DNA of 25,519 bases. It comes from Chara braunii (Eukaryota; Streptophyta; Charophyceae; Charales; Characeae). The translations under genes and the position numbers were made by a program. Where the stretch lies: assembly GCA_003427395.1 (NCBI GenBank), contig BFEA01000483.1, forward strand, positions 773,635 through 799,153, read 5' to 3'. The notes under the pieces were generated by a model that saw only the letters and a program-made list of their open reading frames with translations, made no database searches and was not told where the DNA came from. The stretch's first letter is position 1. Each line of letters begins with the position of its first letter. Positions 1 through 9,984 of this stretch are shown here, in pieces.

Positions 1-362
1 CTGGGAGCGGGGGTGGCGGGGTTGGGGCAGGGCCGGGGTTGTTTTTGCGGGGGCGGGGGTCGGGTAGCCCCGCGGCGGGGTTCCGGGGTTGAAACCCCTA
101 CCCCGGCTTGGGCCCCGGGGATCCCCGCGTGACAAGGCTGGTTCAGGGTAGTGATGGGAAAATCATGAAATTGATTTTTGTTGAGTGTATTCTAAACTGA
201 CCCTGACCCTCAAGGGGTCTGCTGAGACTGAGCACTCGCTCATACTAACTAACCTTCTCTCTCCAGGCAAGTGGCAGCAACTGAGTGAGTACTGCAAAGA
301 AAACTCAATTACTGCTACTTCCTGTTTCTCTCTAAGTATTTGTTTGTTTTTATTTATCTGAA
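1..362. other. GC-rich stretch and leader before gypsy element 1
   Basis: No gene is visible. Bases 1-130 are very rich in G runs (many runs of three to five G) and contain a short inverted repeat around 86-104 (GGGGTT then AACCCC), so G-quadruplex or hairpin formation is possible. Bases 130-362 are ordinary sequence leading to the gag-like frame. This may be the end of an LTR and the leader of the retrotransposon that follows, but I see no TGGTATCAGAGC-type primer site and no second LTR copy in the window, so the element boundary cannot be set. Confidence 0.4.
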
Positions 363-1915
363 TTGTGGGAAATCAAAATGGCAGATGCTGGGAAAGGAGA
401 GGCTTCTGAGGCAAAGCCTCGGATTCCGTTTGACCCTTTAGAGGTTGAGCTGCGGGCCCAGCAGGAGAAACTTCTGCAGCAGGTCCAGGCAGTTGAGTCC
501 CTAAAGTCTGAGCTGAAGAAGAAAAAAGAAGCTACTGAGAAGGAGGTCAGGAGAAAGTTGTTGATTGCAGATGTGGAGAAGATCAGGACAAGTGGTACTT
601 CCAGCCAGTACAATAAGGACATGGTTGAGTTCATCCTCTTGCAGGATGATATCCACAATTCTTATTTTACTAACTAGGATGACCGGATTACCAGTCTGGA
701 GAGCAGTCATTCAGCTTTCTCCAAAAAGTTGGATGACATCTCTGCCAAACTGGACCAGATCTTTACTCATTTGAAGATCCCTACCACCTTAACCTTGCCT
801 CCATCCCCTGGGCCTTCTCAAGCAGGCCCTCAGCAACTCCCACAATCTAGACCCTCATCCCATCTTCTACACCCAAGTCAACAGCCGCTTCACAACCCTC
901 AGTTTCATTTGATCAGCAGCGGCCCAAGCTGACCCCTCCACCCATGTTCTTTGGCGAGGACCCTAAGGTGGATGTTGCAGATAGGGTCACTGTTCAAAGA
1001 ACCTACCTGAGTGGGTTCAAATGTGACGAGGATGTGAAAGTGTCAACCATCCTTGCTCGTCTGGAGAGGACTGCACTGGAATGGTGCACCTCTACCTCCA
1101 GCAAGCAAGGTATGGAGGTGTCTGATTGGGCGCAGAGGTTGGGGGTGACTGGATTTCTGCATGCACTGCAGGACCGGTTTGTAGACAAGGAGCAGGCCAG
1201 AAAAGCAGCAGACAAAATTTTGCGTCTGGGCCATAAAAAGTTAGATGGATTCTTGTCCAAACTGTACTCCACCTTTGAGAGTCTGACATCGACTCCTGGG
1301 TTGGAGATGAGTGAGCAGGATCTGCTCATTCATTTCCTCAGGGCAGCGCCAGAGCAATTTCAGCTTCCTTTATTCTCTCAGGGCCACAAGGACTGGCGGT
1401 CCTTTGGCAGAGCAGCCCTGGACTTGGAGTCCAAACTCCATGTCCAGAAAGCACATTCTGAAGGAAGGAAGGGACCCTCCTCAAAGGGCCACAGAAGGAG
1501 GAAGGGTGCCCTGTTTGCTGCTGCAGCCTTGAGTTCAGATGATGATGCAACATCCCAGGGTGGGACCCCTCCATCTGGGACTGCTTCCTCATCTGCTGCA
1601 TATCTTGTTCTTGCCCTAGTTGATGCTTTGATGAGTCTGACCAAGGGTAAATCTCAGGCTCAGAAAGCACCAACCAGCAGTAAGGGGAAAGGTAAGGGAC
1701 GTGCCTCTTCCCCTACTGCCCAGAGAGTACCTCTACCACGAGACGTCCGTTGGCCAGTTGACCCCCTTGATCCTTCCACCTTCCCCTGGCATGCACTCAG
1801 GATCCAGGAGGGGGTCTGGAGGAAGAGAAAGGACAAGGGTGTCTGCCTGAGATGCGAGGGGGAATGCGCCAGCATGCCTCGCAGGTCTACAGGCATCTCT
1901 AGTTCAAAAAACTAG
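363..1915 (+). pseudogene. gag: Gag of gypsy element 1, broken
   Basis: Gag forms the particle that packages retrotransposon RNA. The N-terminal part (start ATG at 363 or 378) has a charged coiled-coil-like stretch rich in E, K and Q at about 420-560. It is cut by an in-frame TAG at 675-677; the same frame continues to about 910 through a proline/serine-rich linker. A frame change then leads into the 944-1915 frame, whose first 180 residues look like a retrotransposon gag core (motifs FKCDEDVKVSTILARLERTA and FVDKEQARKAADKIL). A basic serine-rich tail follows. A CLRC pair near 1843-1854 may be the remnant of a zinc knuckle, but the His and last Cys are not in normal spacing. At least two disabling lesions make this a pseudogene. 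Confidence 0.8.
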
Positions 1916-1926
1916 AGCAGAGAGAG

Positions 1927-2706
1927 GTGGAAGCAGCAGCTCCTTCCACCAGTGCTGATTCACTTTCTGACGAAGGTGAATCTTCACATTCTCTCGCTGG
2001 TTCTTCCATTTCTGGAGTTGCATTTTTAGGGTCCTTCACTTTTGAGGACTCTGAGTTGGATGAGACGTGGGAGGAGGAGGATGCTCAGTGCCTTGCTGAT
2101 CTTTTCCTGTCCTTGCAGGAGAAGAAAAAGCAAAGGTCAGAACTCATCCTGCTTCGACCTTCTATCCTGGGAGCCAAGATCAAAGGGCTCTTAGACTTTG
2201 GGGCTACTCGCAATTTCATGTCTCCCAAGGCAGTCAACAAGTTGCACTTGAATCAGAGATTGGTGAAATTACGACAGCCTATAGAGGTTCGAATTGGGAA
2301 CTCTTCCACAGTCAAGATCACTACTGTTGTCAAGGGCCTACCTGTGTCCTTTGACAAGCAGGGAGAAATCAGTCACCGCCTGAATTTCTACGTGTTCCCT
2401 AACGTTCCCTTTGACCTTGTCTTCTCTATGCAGTTGCTTGGTGCCACCAATCCTAGGATCGACTGGCGGATCCCTAGGGTTGAGCTACCTGACCGGCATG
2501 GGGTTTATCGCCCTTGTATGCTCGTTGAAGAGTACCATCCGACCAGCAGTTGTTATTGCATGAGTGCTCGCAGATTTCTGCGTTTTTCTCGCCAGACTGA
2601 CCACACCCGTCTGTTTGTGGCTTACGTCAAACAGACTGATGTGGAAACTGTTCCCTGCCCCTCTCAAATTGAGCAGGTTGTTGACCGCTACTGGACTTGT
2701 CCATAG
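1927..2706 (+). pseudogene. Retropepsin-like protease region of gypsy element 1
   Basis: An acidic, serine-rich linker of about 70 residues is followed by a retropepsin-like domain: ILGAKIKGLLDFGATRNFMS, then beta-rich sequence ending in VFSMQLLGATNPRIDW, which matches the usual DxxLGMxWL closing region of gypsy proteases. The active-site triad reads DFG where DSG or DTG is usual. The catalytic Asp is kept, but the Phe would be expected to impair activity. The frame ends at 2704-2706, and the polyprotein continues in another frame (about 2685-2835). The protease would normally cut the Gag-Pol polyprotein inside the particle. Confidence 0.75.
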
Positions 2707-3866
2707 GCAGACCAAACATAAGATCGAGATCCTGCCTGGTTCGGTCCCTCCCAAGGGTCGAGTCTACAGGATGTCACCCGCTGAACTTGAAGAGCTCAAG
2801 AAACAGTTAGAGACCTTGACCAGCAAGGGTTGGGGATCAGGCCCAGCACATCTGAGTTTGGGGTAACAGTCCTCTTCGTTCCAACGGGGAATGGTAAGTT
2901 CAGGATGTGCGTGGACTATCATGGTCTCAACAAAATCACGAGGAAGTCTGCAGAGCCCCTTCCTCGCATTGATGATATGTTGGACATCGTGCAGGGTTGT
3001 ACCATCTTTAGTAAGATCGACCTCAAATCTGGTTATCACCAAATTGAGATGGTTGAAGGGGATGTCCACAAGACAGCCTTGAAGTCCAGGTATGGCACCT
3101 ACATGCCATTCGGTCTTTGCAACGCCCCGGGCACCTTTCAAACAGAGATGCATCGCATACTCAGGCCTTACCTGGACAAGTTTGTAGTTGTCTACCTAAA
3201 TGATATCTTGGTATTCAGTCGTTCTGTCCAAGAGCATGTGCAGCATCTGGCTCTGGTCCTCCAGGCCTTACGTGATAACCAGTATAAGATCAACAGGGAG
3301 AAGTCCTCATTTGGAGTGCCCTCTATAATCCATCTGGGTCACGTCATTTCTGGAGAGGGGTTGGCTCCTTAAGCAATGAAAGTTGCTGTAGTTCAGGACT
3401 GGTCGCGACCTGCTAACATTCGTGATGTCCGGTCATTCTTGGGACTTGCATCTTACTATAGGAAGTTCATCCAGAACTTCTCTTCTATTGCAGCTCCCTT
3501 GACTGATCTCACAAAGAAAGACACTTCCTTTCTTTGGACATCAGAATGTCAAGAGGCTTTCACATGTCTCAAGGAGACCTTGATTCGTGCCCTTGTCTTG
3601 AAGTTACCTGACCCTACCCTGCCTTTTGTGCTTACCACTGACGCTAGACAGTATGGTGTAGGAGCGGTACTTCAACAGGATGATGGGAATGGTCTGCAGC
3701 CTATCGAGTATATGAGCAAGAAGATCAAAACAAAGAAGTTGCAGGACTCTACCTATGAGAAAGAGTTGTATGCTCTTATCTCAGCGCTCAAGCATTGGAA
3801 GCACTTCCTCCTGGGCAGGTACTTCAAGATCTTCTCAGAGCACTCCACCTTGGATTTTATGCTCCA
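2685..3866 (+). pseudogene. pol: Reverse transcriptase and truncated RNase H of gypsy element 1
   Basis: The segment starts in one frame with HKIEILPGSVPPKGRVYRM and MSPAELEELKKQLE, then shifts frame near 2835 into the RT palm (MCVDYHGLNKITRK, FSKIDLKSGYHQIE, MPFGLCNAPGTFQ). The catalytic box at 3193-3204 reads YLND instead of YLDD, so one of the two metal-binding Asp residues is lost. About four residues normally found before MPFGL are missing. A TAA at 3370-3372 follows the RT. The thumb/connection (RSFLGLASYYRKFIQNFS) and RNase H (LTTDARQYGVGAVLQQ, EYMSKKI, YEKELYALISALKHWKHFLL, EHSTLDFML) then read on from 3376. Homology ends near 3866, where the LINE starts. RNase H lacks its second half. 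Confidence 0.9.
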
Positions 3867-3871
3867 TCTTT

Positions 3872-4927
3872 GCTCTAGAAGAACTGGGCAACCCAGCCAG
3901 TTTCCTCAACAGGGAAAGCAGAGCAGAAGGAGCTTTTAAGGTTAGTACCCTCAGAAGAATCAGAGTAATCGAAGGAGACAGAAACAGGGTCCACAAGCCA
4001 GAAACAGAACTAAGCTATCTGGAAATCGACCCAACCGAGTGGTCTTGGAGGACATCAAACCCCAAATCCCTCATTGAACATCACCACATGCTACCCAACA
4101 CCCCTGAACTGGGTTACAGGTTGTTCTCAAAACCAACCTCGGTACCAACCTTGCCACAGAAAAGATGGGAAAAAGAAGAAACCTCGATTCCAATACCCAC
4201 CATCAAACCAGTCTGGTCTTCGATCTTCTGCACAAAACCAACCAAGCTAGCAAGCCTACTATGGCTCATAACCTTCAGGGCAGTCCCTGTCAACCTATGG
4301 CTATCACAAAGAAGAAGAAAAGAAGATAGATCAGAACAAGCAAGATGGTGCAGGGTATGTAATTCACAAACCGATGAATCCCTTAACCACTGATTTATAG
4401 ACTGCGTAAAAGCCAAACAGCTATGGCACGACGTAGACACAACTTGGAACAAACATTCCAACAGTAAGATAGTAATTAAACCCGCTACCCTTTTCCTAGA
4501 CAAGGAACAAACCCCTCCTCTTAGAGGATTTGAACTCTTCCTTTTCTCGCAAATCAGGAAAGGCACCCTATGGGCAATTTGGAAACGGAGATGTACAGCA
4601 AACTTCAACGATATCAGCGTCAAGCCCGAGAACCCCCTCATCATCATCAAACAAATCATCGAAACAGAGATACAGGCCATATGGAATAAAACAAAAAAAA
4701 AACAGTTTCAGGAAACACCGGGTAAAAGAATAGAAATCATCAGGAAATTCACGACCACAAGGCTAGGCAATGGAAAACTAGGCTCAATCAAGGGAGATAG
4801 ACTGGTCCTCAAGGATTGGCTAGTCATACCAACACAAAGCGATCATGAGCCGCTCACCTCCCTAAGGACTACTTCAACCCCTCCGCCAGTTGACTCCAAC
4901 ACATTGCCCGAAGATGCAGCAGATTAG
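3872..4927 (+). pseudogene. LINE ORF2 C-terminal fragment with zf-RVT-like region
   Basis: This is the end of a LINE ORF2 protein, downstream of the RT domain. From about 3947 it aligns with the opposite-strand LINE: LRRIRVIEG against LRKIRTLG, LEIDPTEWSW against LEFDPSEWAW, LLWLITFRAVPVNLWL against MQWLITYVALPVNQWL. A CRVCNSQTDESLNH...DC pattern matches CAVCSDQEQEDVIHCLINC, the zinc-binding RVT-associated motif at the ORF2 C-terminus. One in-frame TGA at 4391-4393 breaks the frame; reading resumes with FIDCVKAKQLWHD and continues to TAG at 4925-4927. No RT catalytic box is present because the copy is 5'-truncated. It cannot encode a working retrotransposase. Confidence 0.85.
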
Positions 4928-5841
4928 AGGATCCGAGCCCGAAGAGCAAATCTAGAGCCAAACCCACAACAAGATTAAGACGACATGATAGATCCCATAC
5001 CAAGGCACCTCCCAGCACAGGACCTTCCCCTAACAAATCCATCACCCCCTCCTCCTTGGGAACATCCAGACATCAGCAGCCCCATTATGTCCTGAATAAC
5101 CACTAAAAACCTGGACACCTATTAAAATGCAACCTCCCACCATAATACCACATTTTGACCCACACCAGGTCTTCCCCAAACACAGATATACCCACATCAG
5201 AAGCCCTCCAATCACCCTGAAAAGTCTCCCCATCCCCAGTCCCAAATCTGCACGGAGAGTCCACTAAAACCCTTAACCCTAATAGAAACATTCCCTCCCA
5301 CTCTGATCCAATACCATAACGACAAATCCCATCAAAATACCTTCTCACCCACCCCTTTACACCCACATACACTCTCTATTCCCAACTAACAGGATAGACA
5401 GCCTACTTGACAGTCTTGAACAGAGCTAGTTTCACTCCACAACCACCCAAGGAGCTACAGTAACAAGATTTTTTACCAAGTTTAACAGGCAAGGAAGCAA
5501 GGGTACATCAAGGCCTAAGATAATAGGGCCAAAAGACTAGTATAGGACACAGAGGAATACCAAGCTAGCGACTCCAGCATTTCAGGTCATACAGATAGCC
5601 AACTAGCTGAGAAGAATCCTATAGAGACAGCCTCCACAGGAAGGTTTCTATCAGTAAACAGCTGAGAAGTAGGACGGAGCAAAACCATTCGTGACAAAAA
5701 TAAGCAATAGTCTAGAACAGGCTAACGTAGGCAGGGGTGAAGATTGGTACATCCTTCTTCATGGAAGTAATCAATGCCGCCTTCAGGGCCTCCACGCCAT
5801 AAGGGGGAGGAGCGTGAGTCAGTAAATTTTTGTACTATTTT
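4928..5841 (+). other. 3' UTR of the plus-strand LINE, no gene
   Basis: About 0.9 kb of A/C-rich sequence lies between the ORF2 stop and the conserved LINE tail. Its last part (GGAGCGTGAGTCAG near 5810-5823) resembles the matching part of the opposite-strand LINE (reverse complement of about 6260-6275), which supports calling it 3' UTR. No believable frame, RNA gene or promoter was seen. There is also no plant snRNA upstream element ahead of the U2 copy that follows. Confidence 0.6.
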
Positions 5842-5858
5842 GACTTGCCGGGGGAATA

Positions 5859-6103
5859 GGAACCGGACTGTTGCAATACCTTTCTCGGCCTTTTGGCTAA
5901 GATCAAGTCCAGTATCTGTTCTGATCAGTTTAATATCTCATCCGTAGTCCATCGGACCACACGATATTAAATTAATTTTTCTGGGCTACGGAGGGGTCGT
6001 ATGGGTAAGCTTGCTTGCTCGACCCCTTCAGCGTTGCCTCTGTATTGCACTGCAGCGCGGCCCTCCTCCCCTCCGGGGGAACAAAAAGGAACCGGACTGT
6101 TGC
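5859..6103 (+). repeat. 16-bp target site duplication flanking the U2 insert
   Basis: GGAACCGGACTGTTGC occurs at 5859-5874 and again at 6088-6103, exactly bracketing the U2 sequence. The second copy is preceded by a short A-rich tail, AACAAAAA (6080-6087). In the other LINE copy the same tail sequence is uninterrupted, with only one copy of this motif (reverse complement at about 6201-6216). That gives the empty site and shows the U2 sequence was inserted later. Confidence 0.9.
5876..6079 (+). ncRNA. U2: U2 spliceosomal snRNA sequence, probably a retropseudogene
   Basis: U2 snRNA pairs with the intron branch site in the spliceosome. The copy starts with the canonical 5' end ATACCTTTCTCGGCC, continues TTTTGGCTAAGATCAAGT, keeps most of stem II, and has an Sm-site-like AATTTTTC near 5973-5982 followed by a plant-type 3' half (GTAAGCTTGCTTGCTC, then GCGTTGCCTCTGTATTGCAC). 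The branch-point recognition block reads CCAGTA where U2 has GTAGTA (5909-5914), and the stem after it has a mismatch (GTAGTCC against GGACCAC). The upstream sequence is LINE tail, with no TATA or upstream snRNA element. With the 16-bp target duplication and A-rich end, this is best read as an RNA-derived insertion, probably not expressed. A functional variant is unlikely but not excluded. Confidence 0.88.
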
Positions 6104-8343
6104 TCCCCAGAATGGACATGGAGCCAGAACCTTTTTTTTTTTTTTTTTTTTTTTGGTTTAACAGATCCTTATGGCCCTGGCTCCATTTCCATTCTGGGGA
6201 GCATCAGTCCGGTTCCTATTCCACCGGCAAGTCAGGAAAAATAATCACATCATAGAACACCCTCACGCTTCGTTCCATCTGGCTGAAGGAACCCTGATCA
6301 GCATTGATTACTCCAACATTGTGGAGGATTGACTGTCAGCTTGCCCTACTTCCACCTTCCCTCTCGGGACTACTATAAGGGCCTGTCAGATAGAACATGA
6401 ATAGCAAGAAAGGTCTGAGAAGCTGCAACTCTTGCCAGTTCTGTCTAAACCCTACCCCCCGCAAATGAACCTCGTGAAATCCCAAGCCTTCTCACCCCTG
6501 CTTGTCTTGTTTCTGTCCAAACCCTCACCCCTAAACCCTAAACCTTAAACAAGATTAATCTTTTTCCATCTGTTCCACGTGAAACATCGGCTGCTGTCTG
6601 TCGCGCGTGTATCTTGGATGCTCTTCTAGGCCCAGATCGGCGCTGGTTCCTCATGTACCTCGGTATTCTGCTGGAATACAGACTTGACAGAATTGTGCCA
6701 CTCTTTCCATCTTAAAACGTGCCCATTTAGCCATGCCACTTTGTCACCTACCAACCAGACCCGCTTAAATTTGGCAAGTGTCACCTGTTCTGTCTCTGGA
6801 CTGTTCTGTACCCAGAGTATAACCTTTCTCCAATGACAGAGGATTTCAGCTTCAATCATCTCTTTGGTTGCTGCCCACACTTTCTCCCGTGGGTTCTTCG
6901 TGCTGTCCAGTGTTCTGCTGCATCTTTCCTTCCATATGGCCTACAGCGTGACCTTGAGCACCATCCCGAACCAGATTTTCTCTGATTGGCCGAAGTTAGG
7001 GGGTAGATTAGTCCAGAGGAGCAGCTGAAGGGGGTGCTCTGGGAGGGGAGACGAGAAAAGACTATCCCATAGTGGTGCTGCCCTTGCCCAATACTCTGTG
7101 GCTTCTTTACAGTTAATTAGGCAATGTATCACATCTTCCTGTTCTTGATCTGAGCAGACTGCACAGATCTCAGAGCTGATCAGATCGTTCTTTCTTCTTC
7201 TAACATGTAGCCACTGGTTAACTGGTAGGGCAACATATGTTATGAGCCACTGCATACTTCTGATTTTTATAGGTTTTATCGTTTTATATTTCTTCCATGG
7301 AATTTTTCCTATCTGATCTGCCTCCGAACCGATTAATTTGCTCCATCTTCCTTTGATTGTAGGGTCTGGGTCCTTTGTCTTTAACAGCATCTTGTAGCCC
7401 AGTTTAACTGTATAATCATATATTGGAATTGGTGATTTGGTCGTTCTATTTTGGTCGGGGGGCCACGCCCATTCGGAGGGATCAAACTCGAGGTCTTGAA
7501 TTGCTGTCCCTATTTGAAATATCTGATTTGGCCAGAGACCTAATGTTCTTATTTTACGGAGTGTAAACGCATCCAGCACTACTTTTTCAGGGTTGATATT
7601 CTGAATGTACGGTTCATCTGGCTTGGTCTTCAGGATCGAGAAGGATGTGAAGACGTCTCGTGGACCTGGACCTGATATCCAATGGGAAAACTGGTAGGCC
7701 CTTTCGAGGGAGGCGTCCTGGATTCGGGCCCCCCACTCACCGGTTTCCACGTAAAATCCCCCTTTAGTAGCTCAGCCCAGCCCCCCGGAATGCACTGTAT
7801 AATCTTTTGTACGCTCTCATCTCTGTGGTGGCAGCCTTTCAGTCGAGTTTTAAGCTCATTTTCGTCCAACCAGTTCTTCCTATCCTTGTTCCAGATGTCA
7901 CCTACTCGCCAGACACCGTGTTTGATCCATGACAGCCATCTGTTGCCTCTGTGGGAGAGTGTCCACGGGTGGTCACCCTCGTCTTTGATCCAGGGGTTTC
8001 CAAAGAGAGGCTGCCTGAGCACTTCCTCTTTGGACCTGGGTTTGTTTCGTTTCTCGGGCATGATCTCTCTCCAAATACGTATAAGGGTCGTCCAATAGGG
8101 GATAGGTGTCTGGTTGTGAGTTGGGGGAGCGTGAGTCCCATGTTCTCTCCTCCCTGCTTTTGGAATCCAGTCTTTGTTCATGACCCAGAACAATCCGGAC
8201 ATGTTAGTGGGGGATTTCGTTGGGGCCAGATTCCTGATGCTATCTTGTGCTAGTTTGTTCCACAATAGTGATTGTCTAGTCAGAAGCTTAATGACCCACC
8301 TGATTTGCAGGGCTTTCGTTTCTTGTTTGGGGTCAATAATGCC

Positions 8344-8452
8344 TACCTTCTTCCCCCGAACACAACGTACGGTCATTATACCTGTATGTGAGGCATCTTT
8401 CAGTCTAGATACGGCTATAATGACCGTTTGTTGTATTCGGGGCAAGAAGGTA
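8344..8452. mobile_element. MITE copy 1 (TA-flanked foldback) inside LINE ORF2
   Basis: The element at 8346-8450 (105 bp) has inverted ends: CCTTCTTCCCCCGAACACAA on the left, and CCTTCTTGCCCCGAATACAA as the reverse complement of the right. It is bracketed by TA at 8344-8345 and 8451-8452. Cutting out the element plus one TA (107 bp) restores the LINE frame exactly: GGL then GIIDPKQ on the minus strand, and 107 mod 3 accounts for the observed frame change. This fixes the target duplication as TA, which is typical of Tc1/mariner-type elements including Stowaway MITEs. It encodes nothing and would depend on a transposase elsewhere. Confidence 0.92.
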
Positions 8453-8778
8453 GTCCTCCTTGTGTTGGTTTCCTTGTGATATAGTGCCAAGCTATCTTTG
8501 GGATGAAATTTTCTTTGTTGGGGTTTCCTGACCATAAGTAGGCTCTGGCTTTCTTGTTTAGATCTTTGATGGTCTGGTCTGGTATTGTCCAAATGGAGGC
8601 CATGTAGCACATCATTGAGAAGAGGGAGGTGTAAATGGTAAGTGCCCTACCCAATCGCGATGTAAATGCTTGACTCCACTTTCCCATTTTGCTGATTTTT
8701 CCGGCTAGGAGATTTTGTGCCATCTGGGGAGCTGGGCCGTCCTTTGTCACTTGGATCCTCAGGTATCTCGTTGGTTGC

Positions 8779-9277
8779 TCCGGTATCTCCCAAGACATCT
8801 GATCCTCTGGACCCTGAAGTTGTGGGATGGGTTCGTTGGATAACCACCACCTTACCGTCTTTACCCAATTTATCTTCATTTTTTATGCCAGTCTGAACGC
8901 TTCCATTGCTCTGACTAAGGCTGCCATGGATGAGTTGGAAGCGAGTATCAACGATGTTAAATCATCTGCGAACATGATTACTGTGGGAAATGTGAAGTGG
9001 TGTGAGGAGCCAACATTCATTTCAGGCTCCGGTATCTCCCAAGACATCTGATCCTCCGGACCCTGAAGTTGTGGGATGGGTTCGTTGGATAACCACCACC
9101 TTACCGTCTTTACCCAATTTTATCTTCATTTCTGATGCCAGTCTGAACGCTTCCATTGCTCTGACTAAGGCTGCCATGGATGAGTTGGAAGCTCGTATCA
9201 ACGTTGTTAAATCATCTGCGAACATGATTACTGTGGGAAATGTGAAGTGGTGTGAGGAGCCAACATTCATTTCAGGC
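8779..9277. repeat. 249-bp tandem duplication within the LINE RT
   Basis: 8779-9027 and 9028-9277 are nearly identical direct copies, 249 and 250 bp long, sharing a 2-base GC at each boundary. Both contain the codons for the catalytic FADD motif (8961-8972 and 9211-9222). The second copy (first in reading order) has one base more, in a T run near 9117-9121, which shifts the frame and ends the RT frame early. Only a few substitutions separate the copies, so the duplication is recent relative to the decay of the element. Confidence 0.93.
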
Positions 9278-9984
9278 AGTCTTTGGATGGATGGGTCTTT
9301 ACGGAGGAACAAAGCTATAGCTTCCAGTACAAATAGAAAGATAGGCGGTGCTAACGGATCGCCTTGTCTTACCGACTTGGAGATTGGGTAGCCTTCGGAC
9401 AGCAAACCGTTGATCTGGACGCATATGGAGGCATTATTATATAGGACTCGCACCCATTTCCTGAAGTTGGGACCTACCCCCACTCTTTCCATACACGCAT
9501 CGAGGAACTCCCAATTAACCTGATCGTATGCCTTTTCGAAATCGAAGAAAAGAATCGCTGTGCTGATTTTCTTCTCCATCACTTTCTCGGATGCCTCGTT
9601 GAGGGTCATTACACTGTCCAAGATATACCTGCCTGGTATGAAACCCGACTGGTCTATGTGGAAGCATTTGTCCGTCACATTCAATATGCGGAAGGCTAGG
9701 GCTTTGGCCAATATTTTATTGGGGACTGTGAGAAGGGATATTGGTATGTAGTTTTTGATGTCTTCTCGGTCTCCCTTCTTGTACAGAAGTGTCACAACAC
9801 TGGTGCTGAGGATTTCGCCCATACCCTCTTTTTCCCAACTGTCCTTGTAGAAATTCACAAGGTCCAAGCCCAGTAGAGGCCAAAATTTCTCCCAAAATTC
9901 CTTTGTCAGTCCGTCAATGCCTGGGGTTTTATTATTGTTCATGATCTGGATGGAGCCAGAACCTTAAGATTCTGTTATGGAAAG

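Larger units (their letters stand above)
363..3866 (+). mobile_element. Ty3/gypsy LTR retrotransposon 1, truncated and decayed
   Basis: Gag, aspartic protease, reverse transcriptase and the first part of RNase H follow one another in the order of a Ty3/gypsy polyprotein. The reading is broken by a stop at 675, frame changes near 900, 1915, 2690 and 2835, and a stop at 3370. The rest of RNase H, the integrase and the 3' LTR are absent: LINE coding sequence begins around 3870. Gypsy coding sequence does not resume after the LINE poly(A) at 10006, so a deletion or rearrangement must have accompanied or followed the LINE insertion. Confidence 0.88.
6626..9942 (-). pseudogene. LINE ORF2: reverse transcriptase and C-terminal region, broken
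   Basis: Reading from 9942 down, RT blocks appear in order: NNNKTPGIDGLTKEFWEKF, YIPISLLTVPNKILAKALA, QSGFIPGRYILDSVMTLNEA, FFDFEKAYDQVNWEFLDA, SVRQGDPLAPPIFLFVLEA, and the catalytic FADD at 9211-9222. No endonuclease domain is present (5' truncation). Lesions: a 249/250-bp tandem duplication with a one-base difference that shifts frame, a foldback element at 8346-8450, a frame change near 7740, and a stop at about 6938-6940. The thumb and C-terminal part continue through LEFDPSEWAW, MQWLITYVALPVNQWL and CAVCSDQEQEDVIHCLINC to the end at 6626. Family knowledge: ORF2 nicks DNA and reverse-transcribes RNA in place. This copy is dead, but a sister copy could have moved the U2 RNA. Confidence 0.92.
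6132..9949 (-). mobile_element. 5'-truncated L1-type LINE, minus strand, with poly(A) and target duplication
   Basis: On the minus strand the element runs from 9949 through an ORF2 fragment (9942 to 6626) and a 3' UTR to a 23-nt poly(A) (poly(T) at 6132-6154 on the plus strand). ATGGAGCCAGAACC occurs at 6118-6131 and 9950-9963 as the target duplication (two further T may belong to it). The 3' end is the same sequence as the tail of the plus-strand LINE it landed in, so the two copies form an inverted repeat around 6103-6203. Bases 6240-6625 are 3' UTR and carry CCCTAAACCCTAAACC at about 6529-6544. The insert is 3818 bp, so most of the 5' half is missing. Confidence 0.92.
6118..9963. repeat. 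14-bp target site duplication of the minus-strand LINE
   Basis: ATGGAGCCAGAACC is found directly left of the poly(T) (6118-6131) and directly right of the LINE 5' end (9950-9963). The sequence after the right copy (TTAAGATTCTGTTA) continues the interrupted plus-strand LINE tail into its own poly(A), which confirms the insertion point. Confidence 0.9.

Noticed and set aside
5876-6079. Functional U2 snRNA gene
   Set aside because: There is no snRNA promoter upstream, the branch-point block is changed, and the copy sits in a LINE tail between target duplications.
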